Shown here: positions 7,078 to 17,257 of the stretch, in pieces
Position numbering within the stretch: the first letter of the stretch is position 1
How the letters are laid out: every line of letters starts with the position of its first letter
Assembly (NCBI GenBank): GCA_017560095.1
Contig: JAFYOU010000056.1
Span: 44,663-108,662 of the forward strand
Reading direction: 5' to 3'
Source: Candidatus Gastranaerophilales bacterium
GTDB lineage: Bacteria > Cyanobacteriota > Vampirovibrionia > Gastranaerophilales > Gastranaerophilaceae
DNA: 64,000 nucleotides
Translations under genes and position numbers: made by a program
The notes under the pieces: generated by a model
Seen by the model: only the letters and a program-made list of their open reading frames with translations
The model's database searches: none
Told to the model about the DNA's origin: nothing

Positions 7078-10000
7078 ATGGGCTTTTCAAGAGATGGTGG
7101 CGGAAGTGTTTTGTATAATTATTCTAATGAATTGTCATTATTAAATTTGCATTTTAGTAATAATTCTTCAACTGGAGTATATCATAACGATGGTTCTGGC
7201 GGTGTAATAAAAAATGTAGGCATAATTATAGACATGAGAAATCTAAGTTTTAGCAATAATTCAACATCGAATTCTTATAGAAATTCGGGTGGTGCTATAT
7301 GTAATACTGGTACAATTATTAATATCGACAGTTCGTTGTTTGAGTTGAATTCAGTTTATAATCTATCCGGAAATTATGCTAAGGGTGGAGCTATATATAA
7401 TTCGGGAATTATAAATAATGTTTTAAATTCGGATTTTTTATATAATACTACTAACGCAGATTATGCAGAAGGTGGCGCTATTTACAACGTTGGCGTAATT
7501 GATAAAATTTATAATTCATATTTTTTGGAAAATAGTGCAAATAATGGGGGCGCTATACGAAATGATAAAAATATTGAGATAATCGACACTGTAACTTTTG
7601 AAAATAATATTGCAAAATCTGGCGGTGCGATTTATAATAACGGTCAAATAAAAAAAATTGTTAATACTATATTTGAAGAAAATTCCGGAAATGGAATTCT
7701 TTTAAATTATGGAGTTGTAGATTTGATTGGTAATACAATTTTTTTAAATAATTCAAATGCTGGTTTAAAAAATCATGGAAAGATAAAAATTATTTCATAT
7801 TCCACATTTATTAATAATATCAATGATTATGGTGCGGCGATATTTAATTATGCAGGTGACGGAATTGATGTATTGGATAATATATTATTTGAAGGTAATG
7901 TTGCAACAACTGATGGGGGCGCACTTAGTGTTCAGGCTCTGATAGGAGAAATAAAAAACTCTAAATTTATATTAAATTCTGCTAATTCTGGGGGTGCAAT
8001 TTGGATAAACGAGTTATATGGGCGTAACAATGGGGTGATTAATTTAATAGATAACGTTATTTTTGAAAAAAATAGTGCTATTGATGGGTCAGGAGGCGCT
8101 ATTAGTAATAGTGGTACGCTTTCGAGCTCCAGATTTATTGGCACCATCTCTAAGTCAACATTTACTGGTAATTCTGCAACAAAAAATGGCGGTGCGATCT
8201 TTAATTATGCTGTACATTCTGGCTCATCTGCAACAATAGATACTATCTCTAATTCAACATTCAGCGCAAATTTTGCAAATAAAGGTGGCGCGATTTATAA
8301 TTATGCAAACAGTTCTGGTACATCTGCAACAATAGATACTATCTCTAATTCAACATTTGTTGGTAATTCTGCAGAATCGGGCGGTGCGATTTATAATGGA
8401 GGATACGGTTCTGGCACTTCAATAATAGATGCTATCTCTAATTCAATATTTATCGGAAATACTGCAACAAGTAATGGTGGTGCGATACATAATATTTATG
8501 GTAACATCGGCTATCTTGATAACGTAACTTTCATTGGAAATTCAGTAACTGCAACTGCAACAGGAGAAAATGCCGAAGCTTATGGTGGTGCGATATATAA
8601 TTATGGTTCTTCGTCTTTAAACATCTTGTCTTCTTCAGGCCAAACCACTTTTGTAGGAAACTCAGCAAATGGAAAATCTAATGCAATACATAATGCAAAT
8701 TCAACAATAAATCTTAATGCAGGAGACTATAATCTGTCAATTTTAGATGGAATTTCAGGTTCTAATGGTGTATTGGAAATAAACAAATCAAATGTTGATG
8801 TTTCATCCGCTCAAGATGCTTCTCAAATCGCTCCATCTCATGGAACAGTTATCTTAGCAAACGAAATAGATGGCAACACAGTTAATTTTTACGATGGCAA
8901 ACTTATCTTGGCTCATCATACATACACTCAAGAAGAATCATCAATTTTAGCAGGCCAAACAGGGGTTGCTAACTTTGCAAACAATTCAGCATTTAATATC
9001 TATGGTGGACATATTTCAACTCAAGATAACGCTATATATAATCATCATCTTGGAAATGTAACTTTGTATTCTGATATAACAATGTCAATTGATGCTAATT
9101 TAGATAATAAAACAATGGATACAATTACATTTGACACATTTAACAATCCAAATAATTCAATAATTGATATTCAAAATATAAGCATATTAAAACCAACAAC
9201 GGATACAGATTTTACACTATCTCCATTTGGAAACATCGAAGAAGCAATAAATTCAAACCTTGCTTCATCAGTTAAATATACAGGTGGCGAAATAGTTTAT
9301 TCTCCAATATATAAATATGGAGTTGAATATGATAATCAAACAGGATTATTTAACTTCAAAACAACATACACTCCTCAATCTCCAAAATATGAAGATGTAA
9401 ACCCAGCAGTTTTATCAACTCAAACAGCAGCCCAATCAGGCTCAATTGCAAATCAAATATCAACATTCACCGAAGCTTTTTATCATATGGATACATTCAT
9501 GACTCGTGATGTTAACGAAAGAATCATGATGAGAGATAAAAACAAATATGCTTCTTTTTATCAACAAGGCATGTTGTGGGATGATGCTGTTTCAAGAAGA
9601 GATAACAGGGAAGCTTGGTATAGACCACATGTTACAATCGAAACAGTTCCACTTAAAAATGGACCAAAAGTAGATAACGTTTCTTATGGTACATATTTTG
9701 GTGCAAACTCTCCTGTTAAATCACTTAAAAAAGGCTGGGATGGAGCCTGGGGAGTATTCATTGGATATAACGGTTCAAAACAAAGCTATGATAGTGTAGA
9801 TACAAGACAAAACGGAGCTACAATAGGCCTTGTTGGTGAACTATACAAAAAGAATTTCTTTACTGGTTTAAGTATCAATGCCGGAGCAAGCATGGGTAAA
9901 GCGGATACTATGTATGGAACTGATGATTTCAACACATGGGTTGGTGGCATTGCATCTAAAACAGGTTACAACTTTGAATTTAAAAACGGAAGATATATAG

Positions 10001-10371
10001 TTCAACCAACATTGCTACTAGGTTATTCATTCATTAAAACAATGGATTTTACAAATTCAGCAGGTGTTAAAATATCATCTGAACCAATCCATTCTGTCCA
10101 CATTGAGCCAGGAGTTAAAGTCATCTCCCCAAGAAAAAGTGGCTGGAGACCATACGCATATTTCTCAGTTATATGGAATGTATTAGATAAAGCTAAATAT
10201 AAAGCAGATGGAATGCCGCTTCCTGAAACATCTATTAAACCATATGTTAAATATGGAGTAGGTGTGCAAAAGAATTGGACAGATAGAATGACTTCGTTCT
10301 TGCAAGCTCACTTAACTAATGGCGGAAGAAACGGCATCGGCTTCCAATTGGGCTTTAGTTGGTTGTTTTAG
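7078..10371 (+). CDS. Pmp-like autotransporter adhesin, main part
   Basis: These 1097 residues carry an extracellular beta-helix passenger and a C-terminal outer-membrane beta-barrel. The first 550 residues repeat GGAIYN/GGAIFN and FxxNxA units many times, the same two motifs that define chlamydial polymorphic membrane proteins. About the last 270 residues alternate aromatic strands and end GFQLGFSWLF, the usual barrel terminus with final Phe. There is no signal peptide in this frame. Open codons upstream to the G-tract show that the true start is at 6782. A 37-bp direct repeat lies within the passenger. The gene converges on secA, leaving 8 bases. A role in adhesion or surface variation is inferred. 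Confidence 0.9.
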   Translation: MGFSRDGGGSVLYNYSNELSLLNLHFSNNSSTGVYHNDGSGGVIKNVGIIIDMRNLSFSNNSTSNSYRNSGGAICNTGTIINIDSSLFELNSVYNLSGNYAKGGAIYNSGIINNVLNSDFLYNTTNADYAEGGAIYNVGVIDKIYNSYFLENSANNGGAIRNDKNIEIIDTVTFENNIAKSGGAIYNNGQIKKIVNTIFEENSGNGILLNYGVVDLIGNTIFLNNSNAGLKNHGKIKIISYSTFINNINDYGAAIFNYAGDGIDVLDNILFEGNVATTDGGALSVQALIGEIKNSKFILNSANSGGAIWINELYGRNNGVINLIDNVIFEKNSAIDGSGGAISNSGTLSSSRFIGTISKSTFTGNSATKNGGAIFNYAVHSGSSATIDTISNSTFSANFANKGGAIYNYANSSGTSATIDTISNSTFVGNSAESGGAIYNGGYGSGTSIIDAISNSIFIGNTATSNGGAIHNIYGNIGYLDNVTFIGNSVTATATGENAEAYGGAIYNYGSSSLNILSSSGQTTFVGNSANGKSNAIHNANSTINLNAGDYNLSILDGISGSNGVLEINKSNVDVSSAQDASQIAPSHGTVILANEIDGNTVNFYDGKLILAHHTYTQEESSILAGQTGVANFANNSAFNIYGGHISTQDNAIYNHHLGNVTLYSDITMSIDANLDNKTMDTITFDTFNNPNNSIIDIQNISILKPTTDTDFTLSPFGNIEEAINSNLASSVKYTGGEIVYSPIYKYGVEYDNQTGLFNFKTTYTPQSPKYEDVNPAVLSTQTAAQSGSIANQISTFTEAFYHMDTFMTRDVNERIMMRDKNKYASFYQQGMLWDDAVSRRDNREAWYRPHVTIETVPLKNGPKVDNVSYGTYFGANSPVKSLKKGWDGAWGVFIGYNGSKQSYDSVDTRQNGATIGLVGELYKKNFFTGLSINAGASMGKADTMYGTDDFNTWVGGIASKTGYNFEFKNGRYIVQPTLLLGYSFIKTMDFTNSAGVKISSEPIHSVHIEPGVKVISPRKSGWRPYAYFSVIWNVLDKAKYKADGMPLPETSIKPYVKYGVGVQKNWTDRMTSFLQAHLTNGGRNGIGFQLGFSWLF
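8225..8357 (+). repeat. 37-bp direct repeat inside the autotransporter
   Basis: Bases 8225-8261 and 8321-8357 are identical (each starts CATCTGCAACAATAGATACT). They are spaced 96 bases, exactly 32 codons, so recombination between them would add or remove one beta-helix unit without shifting the frame. Confidence 0.8.
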
Positions 10372-10379
10372 AGGAATAT

Positions 10380-13004
10380 TTATTCTATAATTTGCACGCC
10401 GAAATGAGCCCTAAATAAATGTTGAACTGTTTCTGATTGAATTTCCGCCATTAAAGCGTTGAAGTAATTATATGCTTCTTTTTTGTATTCAATAAGAGGG
10501 TCTTTTTGGCCGTATGCAACAAGACCAATGGAATCTTTTAGCATATCAATATTTCCTAAGTGATCAATCCATTTTGCATCGACTACTTGAAGTAAAATAT
10601 CTCTTTCTATATTTCTTACAATATTGTCTGATCTGAAGGCTTCTTGTGGTATAAAATCGTTGCCATAATAGTGGCTCATTGCACCATTAAATTCGTCAAC
10701 AATAGTTTTTTCAAATTCTATGTAGCATTCCTGTGCAAGAGATTTTAATTTTTCGGATATTTCATTTGCTCTTAAAGTCTTAATGTCATCAACGCTAATT
10801 TTGTCTTTTGCTTGTGGAAAAATGCTTGTAAATTCTTTGATAAACATAATTAAATCATCATACACATATTCTTGAGGAGACATGTCTTTATTTAGATATT
10901 GTGACAGAATTCTTTCTGTTTCTTTTTCTATCATATATTTAATATCAGATTGGATTTCTTTGCTTTCAAGAACTTTTCTTCTTTGATGATAGAACTTTTC
11001 GCGCTGTATATTCATTACATCATCATATTCAAGCACTGATTTTCTGATATCAAAGTGATATGTTTCAACTTTCTTTTGGGCTGATTCAATTTGTCTTGTG
11101 ATTAAAATGTTTTCAATTGCAGTATCAGAATCAACATTTAGCATATCCATTAATTGGATAATTTTTTCGCCACCAAAAATTCTCATTAAATCATCTTCTA
11201 ATGATAGGAAAAATTTAGTTGAACCAGGGTCTCCTTGTCTTGCTGCACGGCCTCTTAATTGGTTATCTATGCGACGTGATTCATGGCGTTCTGTTCCAAT
11301 TACATGTAAACCACCCAGCTCAACAACTTTTGCATGTTCCTCTTCAGTAACTTTTCTTGCGCGTTCAAGCGCTTCATTTTTTAATTGTTCATAATTTGGA
11401 TGTTCAATTGTAATTCCTTTGTCATCTAATTCTTCTTTTGCTAAATATTCAGCATTTCCTCCAAGGAGAATATCTGTACCACGTCCCGCCATATTGGTTG
11501 CGATTGTTACTGCTCCAACCCTACCTGCTTGTGCAATAATGTAGGCTTCTTTTTCGTGATGTTTAGCATTTAGTACATTATGTTTAATACCCATTTTCTT
11601 TAAAATTGAAGATAAGTATTCTGATTTTTCAATAGAAATAGTACCAACTAGTGTTGGTCTTCCAATTTTTTGCATGGCAGCGATTTCTTGGGCAACAAAT
11701 TCAAATTTCTTTTGAATGGTTTTATAGATAACATCAGGATGATTAATTCTTTGATCTTCTTTGTTTGTTGGGATTTGTGTTACTTGTAAATTGTAGATTT
11801 TTCCAAATTCAGCTTCTTCTGTCATTGCAGTTCCTGTCATACCTGATAATTTTGGGTATAATCTAAATAAATTTTGGAATGTTATTGAAGCCAATGTTTG
11901 AGTTTCATCTTGGATTTTAACTTTTTCCTTTGCTTCGATTGCCTGATGGAGCCCGTCTGACCATCTTCTGCCTTCCATTATGCGACCAGTAAACTCATCA
12001 ACAATCATTATTTGATTGTCTTTTACAACATAATCAGTATCTTTTATAAATAATTCTTTTGCTTTTAGAGCTTGTAATAAGTGATGAGCATATTGCGTTT
12101 TCATATCAAATAATTCATCTACTTGCAAAAGCTCTTCAGCTTTTATTACACCTTCTTCTGTGAAGATGATATTTTTGTTTTTTTCATCAACTTCATAATG
12201 TTTAATTTTTTCTAATTGAGGAGCAATTGTTGCCATTAACTGATATGTTTGAGCAGATTTTTCTAACCTTCCTGAAATGATTAATGGTGTTCTTGCTTCA
12301 TCTATCAAAATTGAATCAACTTCATCAATAATGGCATAATTGTATGGTCTTTGAACCAAAGAATCAATGTCTGTTGCCATATTGTCTCTTAAATAGTCAA
12401 AGCCAAATTCATTGTTTGTTCCATATGTAATGTCGCATTTGTATGCTTCTTTTTTGCTTTCATAGCTGTTGTATTTTCCGCTTGATAAAATTACACCAAC
12501 AGATAGCCCTAAAAATTCATAAATTCGACCCATCCAGTCTCTATCGCGCTTTGCAAGGTAATCATTAACTGTTACAACGTGTACTCCTTTGCCTGTAAGT
12601 GCATTCAAGTATGCTGGAAGTGTTGCCACAAGAGTTTTGCCTTCCCCTGTCCTCATTTCTGCGATATGACCTTCATGAAGAAAAATGCCACCAATCAGTT
12701 GAACATCAAAGTGACGAAGATTTAAAACCCTTTTCCCTGCTTCCCTAACGGTTGCGAAAGCTTCGGGTAGAATTTCATCTAAAGCTTGTTTTTCTAATAT
12801 TCTATCTTGCTTTAAATCGTTTGAAGTTGGTCTTTTAGATAAGATTTCCTTAAATTCAACCGTTTTTGCTTTAAGCTGTTCATCTGAAAGGCTGGCGAAC
12901 TCCGCTTCAAATTCATTGATTCTATCAACGATTGGCATGATTTTATTGATTTTTCTTAAATTTGGGTCTTTAAAAATTTTTAAAAGTATATCTACTAAAG
13001 CCAT
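10380..13004 (-). CDS. secA: Preprotein translocase ATPase SecA
   Basis: SecA drives Sec-dependent export of unfolded proteins across the inner membrane. The 874 residues show the full DEAD-motor layout: Walker A GEGKT at residues 120-124, DEVD in motif II, the preprotein cross-linking region, NMAGRGTDI and LRGRAARQGDPG in the second motor domain, then the helical scaffold and wing. The usual C-terminal zinc-binding tail for SecB and lipids is missing; the protein ends LFRAHFGVQIIE. It is transcribed from the minus strand after clpC and its terminator, and converges on the autotransporter, one of its likely clients. Confidence 0.97.
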   Translation of the reverse strand: MALVDILLKIFKDPNLRKINKIMPIVDRINEFEAEFASLSDEQLKAKTVEFKEILSKRPTSNDLKQDRILEKQALDEILPEAFATVREAGKRVLNLRHFDVQLIGGIFLHEGHIAEMRTGEGKTLVATLPAYLNALTGKGVHVVTVNDYLAKRDRDWMGRIYEFLGLSVGVILSSGKYNSYESKKEAYKCDITYGTNNEFGFDYLRDNMATDIDSLVQRPYNYAIIDEVDSILIDEARTPLIISGRLEKSAQTYQLMATIAPQLEKIKHYEVDEKNKNIIFTEEGVIKAEELLQVDELFDMKTQYAHHLLQALKAKELFIKDTDYVVKDNQIMIVDEFTGRIMEGRRWSDGLHQAIEAKEKVKIQDETQTLASITFQNLFRLYPKLSGMTGTAMTEEAEFGKIYNLQVTQIPTNKEDQRINHPDVIYKTIQKKFEFVAQEIAAMQKIGRPTLVGTISIEKSEYLSSILKKMGIKHNVLNAKHHEKEAYIIAQAGRVGAVTIATNMAGRGTDILLGGNAEYLAKEELDDKGITIEHPNYEQLKNEALERARKVTEEEHAKVVELGGLHVIGTERHESRRIDNQLRGRAARQGDPGSTKFFLSLEDDLMRIFGGEKIIQLMDMLNVDSDTAIENILITRQIESAQKKVETYHFDIRKSVLEYDDVMNIQREKFYHQRRKVLESKEIQSDIKYMIEKETERILSQYLNKDMSPQEYVYDDLIMFIKEFTSIFPQAKDKISVDDIKTLRANEISEKLKSLAQECYIEFEKTIVDEFNGAMSHYYGNDFIPQEAFRSDNIVRNIERDILLQVVDAKWIDHLGNIDMLKDSIGLVAYGQKDPLIEYKKEAYNYFNALMAEIQSETVQHLFRAHFGVQIIE

Positions 13005-13105
13005 TTTATTTAATTTATCTCCTCAACCAAAGTTAGTCTTCTTGTATTTTAGCATAGAAATAAAATTAGTGTATAAACGTGTTGTGATAATTATATTTAT
13101 ATTTA

Positions 13106-13130
13106 AAACCCTCGCATAATGCGAGGGTTT
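13106..13130 (-). terminator. clpC terminator
   Basis: AAACCCTCGC (13106-13115) pairs with GCGAGGGTTT (13121-13130) three bases beyond the clpC stop. On the minus strand it ends in TTTTAAAT. Confidence 0.8.
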
Positions 13131-13133
13131 ATT

Positions 13134-15599
13134 TTATTCTTCTATTTTTTCTATTACTATTTTTTCGTCTCGATAATCCATTGAAAGTTTATCATTTGCC
13201 TTGTAATTTCCTGATAAAATTTCTTCAGCTAAAACATCCTCGACTTTCTTTTGAATTACACGTCTTAATGGGCGAGCTCCATATGTTTCAGAGTATCCTT
13301 CTTTTGCTAGATAATCTTTTGCCGCATCTGTTACTTCAATTGTTAAATCTCTTTCTGAAAGTCTTTTGAATAAGTCTTTTAACATTAATTCAACAATTTC
13401 TCTGATTTCTTCTTGAGATAAATGTGCAAAGACAATTGTATCATCAACCCTGTTTAAAAACTCGGGTCTAAACGCCTTTTTAAGTTCTTCATGAACTGTG
13501 TCTTTTAGTTTTTCATATCTATCTTTTTTGTCATCTCCAGAAACTGAGAAGCCTAATTTTTGCGTATTTGTTATCATTGAAGCACCAACATTTGATGTCA
13601 TAATGATAATTGTGTTTTTGAAATTAATATGGCGTCCTTTAGAATCTGTCAAACGACCATCATCAAGGATTTGAAGCATGATGTTAAATGTGTCGGGGTG
13701 TGCTTTTTCAATTTCATCAAAAAGAACAACGCTATAAGGTTTTTTTCTAATGATTTCGCACATATTTCCGCCATCATCATAGCCAACATATCCTGGAGGA
13801 GAACCAATAAGTTTAGAAGTTGCATGTTTTTCCATAAACTCAGACATATCAATTCTAACCATATTATCTTCAGAGCCAAATACAGCTTCAGCCAATGCTT
13901 TAGCTAGCTCGGTTTTACCAACACCAGTTGGGCCACAGAAAATAAAACTTCCAATTGGTCTATTTGGCGCTTTTAAGCCTACACGAGCACGTCTTATTGA
14001 TTTTGCTAATGAAACAACGGCATCAGACTGTCCTATCACACGATTATGAAGTGTTTCTTCGAGTTTTAATAATCTTTCAGACTCTGCCTCTGTAATTTTT
14101 GTAACAGGAATACCTGTAATTGTTGCAATTACTTGAGCAACTTCTTCAACGCCAACTGTTGGTTTGTTTTCGTCTTGAGTTGCACGCCATTGTTCTGAAA
14201 TTTCGCGAATTTTGTCTTTTAAATTTGCTTCATCGTCTCTTAGATCTGACGCTCTTTCGAATTCTTGATTTCTGATTGCATCTTCTTTTTCTTTGATGAT
14301 TGCTTTTAATTCTTTATCTAATTCTTTGCCTTCTGGTGGCAATGCTGATACATTTAAGCGCACCTTTGAGGCTGCTTCATCAATAATATCAATAGCTTTG
14401 TCTGGTAAAAATCTTTCAGTTATGAACTTTGAAGAAAGCTCGGTTGCAGCAACAATTGCTTCATCTGAAATTATCAATTTATGATGTTCTTCATATTTTT
14501 GTTTTAAACCTTTGATAATTTCAATTGTTTCTTCAATTGATGGCTGATCAACGATTACGGTTTGGAAACGTCTTTCTAAAGCCGAATCTTTTTCAATATA
14601 TTTTCTGTATTCATCAAGAGTTGTAGCACCAATTACTTGAATTTCACCACGAGATAGGGCGGGTTTAAGTATGTTTGCTGCATCAATTGCGCCTTCTGCT
14701 GCACCTGCTCCGATAAGCGTATGCATTTCATCGATTACAAGAATTATATTTCCAGCATGGCGAATTTCATCCATAATCTTTTTAAGACGTTCTTCAAATT
14801 CACCTCTGTATTTTGTGCCTGCAATTAAAAGACCCATATCTAATTGGATAATTTTCTTGTTTTCTAAAATATCAGGCACTTCACTATCTACAATTTTTTG
14901 AGCTAAACCATGGGCAATTGCGGTTTTACCTACACCTGGTTCACCAATTAAAACAGGATTGTTTTTGGTTCTTCTTGCTAAGATTTGAATAACTCTTTCA
15001 ACTTCTTTTTCTCTGCCTACAACAGGGTCAAGTCTTTGCTCTTGAGCTGCAAGGGTTAAATCTGTTCCAAATTCATCCAATGATGGAGTTTTAGCATTTT
15101 TTGAGCTTGCTCCAGGGGTTGCAAGTGACGAGCCACTTGAAGATGAACCAGATGAAGAGGTTTTTGTTTCGCCTAACATTTTTATGATGTTTGAGCGACA
15201 TTTATTTAACTCAACTCCTAGGTTTTCAAGAACCTTTGCAGCAACTCCTTCACCTTCTCTTATTAAACCAAGTAAAAGGTGTTCAGTTCCTATGTAATTA
15301 TGGCCAAGTTGTCTTGCTTCATCCCAAGATAATTCAAGAACTTTTTTAGCTCTTGGAGTAAAAGGGATTTCAACGGCCACAAAGCCACATCCGCGTCCGA
15401 TAATTTTTTCTACTTCTTCGCGGGCATCTTTTATGTTCACTCCCATTGATTTAAGGGTTTTTGCTGCAATTCCAGTTCCTTCTGCTATTAAGCCTAGCAA
15501 AAGTTGTTCTGTTCCAACAAAATTATGTCCTAATCTTCGAGATTCTTCTTGGGCAAGCATGATTACTCTAATTGCTTTTTCCGTAAATCTTTCAAACAT
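13134..15599 (-). CDS. clpC: ATP-dependent Clp protease ATPase ClpC
   Basis: ClpC unfolds substrates and feeds them to ClpP. The 821 residues contain two N-terminal Clp repeats (starting [13 protein letters not shown], with [10 protein letters not shown] and [10 protein letters not shown]), a serine-rich linker near 150-165 and the first AAA+ module with [12 protein letters not shown]-type middle segment follows ([10 protein letters not shown]), which marks ClpC rather than ClpA or ClpB. Then come the second AAA+ module with GPTGVGKT and the C-terminal small domain. The start has an AAGGAAG ribosome site. ClpC is the form of cyanobacteria and Gram-positive bacteria, so in a Gram-negative-type cell it supports a cyanobacterial affinity. 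Confidence 0.97.
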   Translation of the reverse strand: MFERFTEKAIRVIMLAQEESRRLGHNFVGTEQLLLGLIAEGTGIAAKTLKSMGVNIKDAREEVEKIIGRGCGFVAVEIPFTPRAKKVLELSWDEARQLGHNYIGTEHLLLGLIREGEGVAAKVLENLGVELNKCRSNIIKMLGETKTSSSGSSSSGSSLATPGASSKNAKTPSLDEFGTDLTLAAQEQRLDPVVGREKEVERVIQILARRTKNNPVLIGEPGVGKTAIAHGLAQKIVDSEVPDILENKKIIQLDMGLLIAGTKYRGEFEERLKKIMDEIRHAGNIILVIDEMHTLIGAGAAEGAIDAANILKPALSRGEIQVIGATTLDEYRKYIEKDSALERRFQTVIVDQPSIEETIEIIKGLKQKYEEHHKLIISDEAIVAATELSSKFITERFLPDKAIDIIDEAASKVRLNVSALPPEGKELDKELKAIIKEKEDAIRNQEFERASDLRDDEANLKDKIREISEQWRATQDENKPTVGVEEVAQVIATITGIPVTKITEAESERLLKLEETLHNRVIGQSDAVVSLAKSIRRARVGLKAPNRPIGSFIFCGPTGVGKTELAKALAEAVFGSEDNMVRIDMSEFMEKHATSKLIGSPPGYVGYDDGGNMCEIIRKKPYSVVLFDEIEKAHPDTFNIMLQILDDGRLTDSKGRHINFKNTIIIMTSNVGASMITNTQKLGFSVSGDDKKDRYEKLKDTVHEELKKAFRPEFLNRVDDTIVFAHLSQEEIREIVELMLKDLFKRLSERDLTIEVTDAAKDYLAKEGYSETYGARPLRRVIQKKVEDVLAEEILSGNYKANDKLSMDYRDEKIVIEKIEE

Positions 15600-15673
15600 G
15601 TAAACTTCCTTATTAAAAAGTTATTATATCCACAATTTAATCTTACATGAAAAAAATATATATAGCAAGATTG

Positions 15674-16102
15674 TTATTTATCCAACATTTCAACTCTTTT
15701 TTGATGTCGACCTGCTTCATATTTAGTTTCTAGCCAAATGTCAACAATTTCTTTAGCTGTGTCTTCATTGATTACGCGAGCTCCAAAACACAAAACATTT
15801 GAATCGTTGTGTTTTCTTGTCATTTCTGCACTATATTTATCAGATAAACAAGCGGCACGAATTCCTTTATGGCGATTAGCCATAATCGACATGCCAATTC
15901 CGGTTCCGCATATTAAAATACCTTTATTGAAATCATCATTTAAAATAGCATTGCAAACCTTTCGAGCAAAAATTGGATAGTCACACGATTCATTTGAATC
16001 TGTACCAAAATTTTGCACATCATATCCTTTATTTAATAAATAACTATATATTTTTTCCTTTAATTCAAAACCACCATGGTCTGAAGCTATAACTATTTTC
16101 AA
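15674..16102 (-). CDS. rpiB: Ribose-5-phosphate isomerase B
   Basis: RpiB interconverts ribose 5-phosphate and ribulose 5-phosphate in the pentose-phosphate pathway. The sequence has the RpiB/LacAB hallmarks: IVIASDHGGFELKE at the N-terminus, the CDYPIFAR segment, the active-site GILICGTGIGMSIMANR and the HNDSNVLCFGARV motif. I place the start at the TTG at 16102, because AAGGAG lies 7 bases before it and the family motif begins in the next codons. A longer ATG frame to 16138 would add twelve unrelated residues. The shorter form has 142 residues, close to the normal length. Confidence 0.92.
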   Translation of the reverse strand: MKIVIASDHGGFELKEKIYSYLLNKGYDVQNFGTDSNESCDYPIFARKVCNAILNDDFNKGILICGTGIGMSIMANRHKGIRAACLSDKYSAEMTRKHNDSNVLCFGARVINEDTAKEIVDIWLETKYEAGRHQKRVEMLDK

Positions 16103-16212
16103 TGTTGTACTCCTTGTTTGATATTTATTATATAACATTTTCCTTGAAGAAAAAATATGTTTAAAGTAAATTAGACAATGTAGAGGTATTTTATTTAAAG
16201 GAATAAAAACTT

Positions 16213-17172
16213 ATGGCAGAAAGAAAATTAGTTGGAACAAATGAAATGTTTCAAAAAGCCTTAAAAGGCGGTTATGCAATTGGTGCATACAATGTTAACA
16301 ACATGGAAATTCTTCAAGGTATCGCTGAAGCAGCTGAAGAAACACAATCTCCAATCATTCTTCAAGTATCAGCTGGTGCTAGAAAATATGCTAACCAAAC
16401 ATATTTAATTAAATTAGTTGAAGCAGCACTTGCTACAACAACTGTACCTATCGCACTTCATTTAGATCACGGTGCAGATTTCGAAATTTGTAAAGCTTGT
16501 ATCGATGGTGGTTTCTCATCAGTTATGATTGATGGATCTAGATTCCCACTTGAAGAAAATATTGCTTTAACTAAAAAAGTTGTTGAATATGCTCACGAAA
16601 GAGGAGTTTCAGTTGAAGCTGAACTTGGTAAACTTGCTGGTGTAGAAGATGATGTTAAAGTTTCTGCAGCAGATTCTACATATACAGATCCAGCTGAAGC
16701 GGCTAGATTTGTTAAAGAAACTGGATGTGATTCATTGGCTGTTGCTATTGGTACTTCACATGGTGCATATAAATTCTCAGGCGAAGCTAAATTAGATTTC
16801 AAACGTTTAGAAGAAATTAAAAAAGCAGTTAATGAAGCTGTTGGATATGACTTCCCATTAGTTCTTCATGGTTCTTCTTCAGTTCCTGCTGAATTTGTTG
16901 CTAAATGTAATCAATATGGCGGTAAATTACCAAATGCTCAAGGCGTTCCAGAAGAAATGTTAGCTTACGCTTCAAAACACGGCGTTGCTAAAATTAACAT
17001 TGATACAGATTTAAGATTAGCGATGACTTCAACAATTAGAGAATTCTTCTGCGAATCTCCTGAAAAATTTGACCCACGTGAATATATGGGTCCAGGAAGA
17101 ACTGCTGTTAAAGAAATGGTTAAACATAAAATGGTTGACGTTCTTGGTACAGCAGGTCATGCTCAAGACTAA
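16213..17172 (+). CDS. fba: Class II fructose-1,6-bisphosphate aldolase
   Basis: This zinc enzyme cleaves fructose 1,6-bisphosphate to DHAP and glyceraldehyde 3-phosphate in glycolysis/gluconeogenesis. The 319 residues show HLDHGADFE with the zinc and catalytic His-Asp pair, VMIDGSRFPLEENI, VEAELGKLAGVEDDV, HGSSSVPAEF and KINIDTDLRLA, which forms the phosphate-binding end. The composition fits the Gram-positive/cyanobacterial subgroup. The ATG is preceded by AAAGGAAT, and a strong terminator follows 18 bases after the stop, so it is probably a single-gene unit. It lies divergent from rpiB, another sugar-phosphate enzyme. Confidence 0.96.
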   Translation: MAERKLVGTNEMFQKALKGGYAIGAYNVNNMEILQGIAEAAEETQSPIILQVSAGARKYANQTYLIKLVEAALATTTVPIALHLDHGADFEICKACIDGGFSSVMIDGSRFPLEENIALTKKVVEYAHERGVSVEAELGKLAGVEDDVKVSAADSTYTDPAEAARFVKETGCDSLAVAIGTSHGAYKFSGEAKLDFKRLEEIKKAVNEAVGYDFPLVLHGSSSVPAEFVAKCNQYGGKLPNAQGVPEEMLAYASKHGVAKINIDTDLRLAMTSTIREFFCESPEKFDPREYMGPGRTAVKEMVKHKMVDVLGTAGHAQD

Positions 17173-17190
17173 TCTAAAGATCATAGATTT

Positions 17191-17218
17191 AAAAAGAGGC
17201 TCTTTTGAGCCTCTTTTT
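17191..17218. terminator. Bidirectional terminator after fba
   Basis: AAAAAGAGGCTC (17191-17202) pairs perfectly with GAGCCTCTTTTT (17207-17218). The T- and A-runs on both sides let it serve fba and the convergent flavodiiron gene. Confidence 0.85.
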
Positions 17219-17257
17219 AAAATGACAATATTCTGTTATCTTGAAACTTTTTAAGGT

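Noticed and set aside
6782-10371. Simple decayed pseudogene
   Set aside because: Only one break exists, exactly at a poly-G tract, and the remaining frame of about 1100 codons is intact; phase variation or a length error is more likely.
13629-13907. Frames opposite clpC (and similar ones opposite secA, fba, dapL)
   Set aside because: They are shadows of strongly supported genes and show no family motif.
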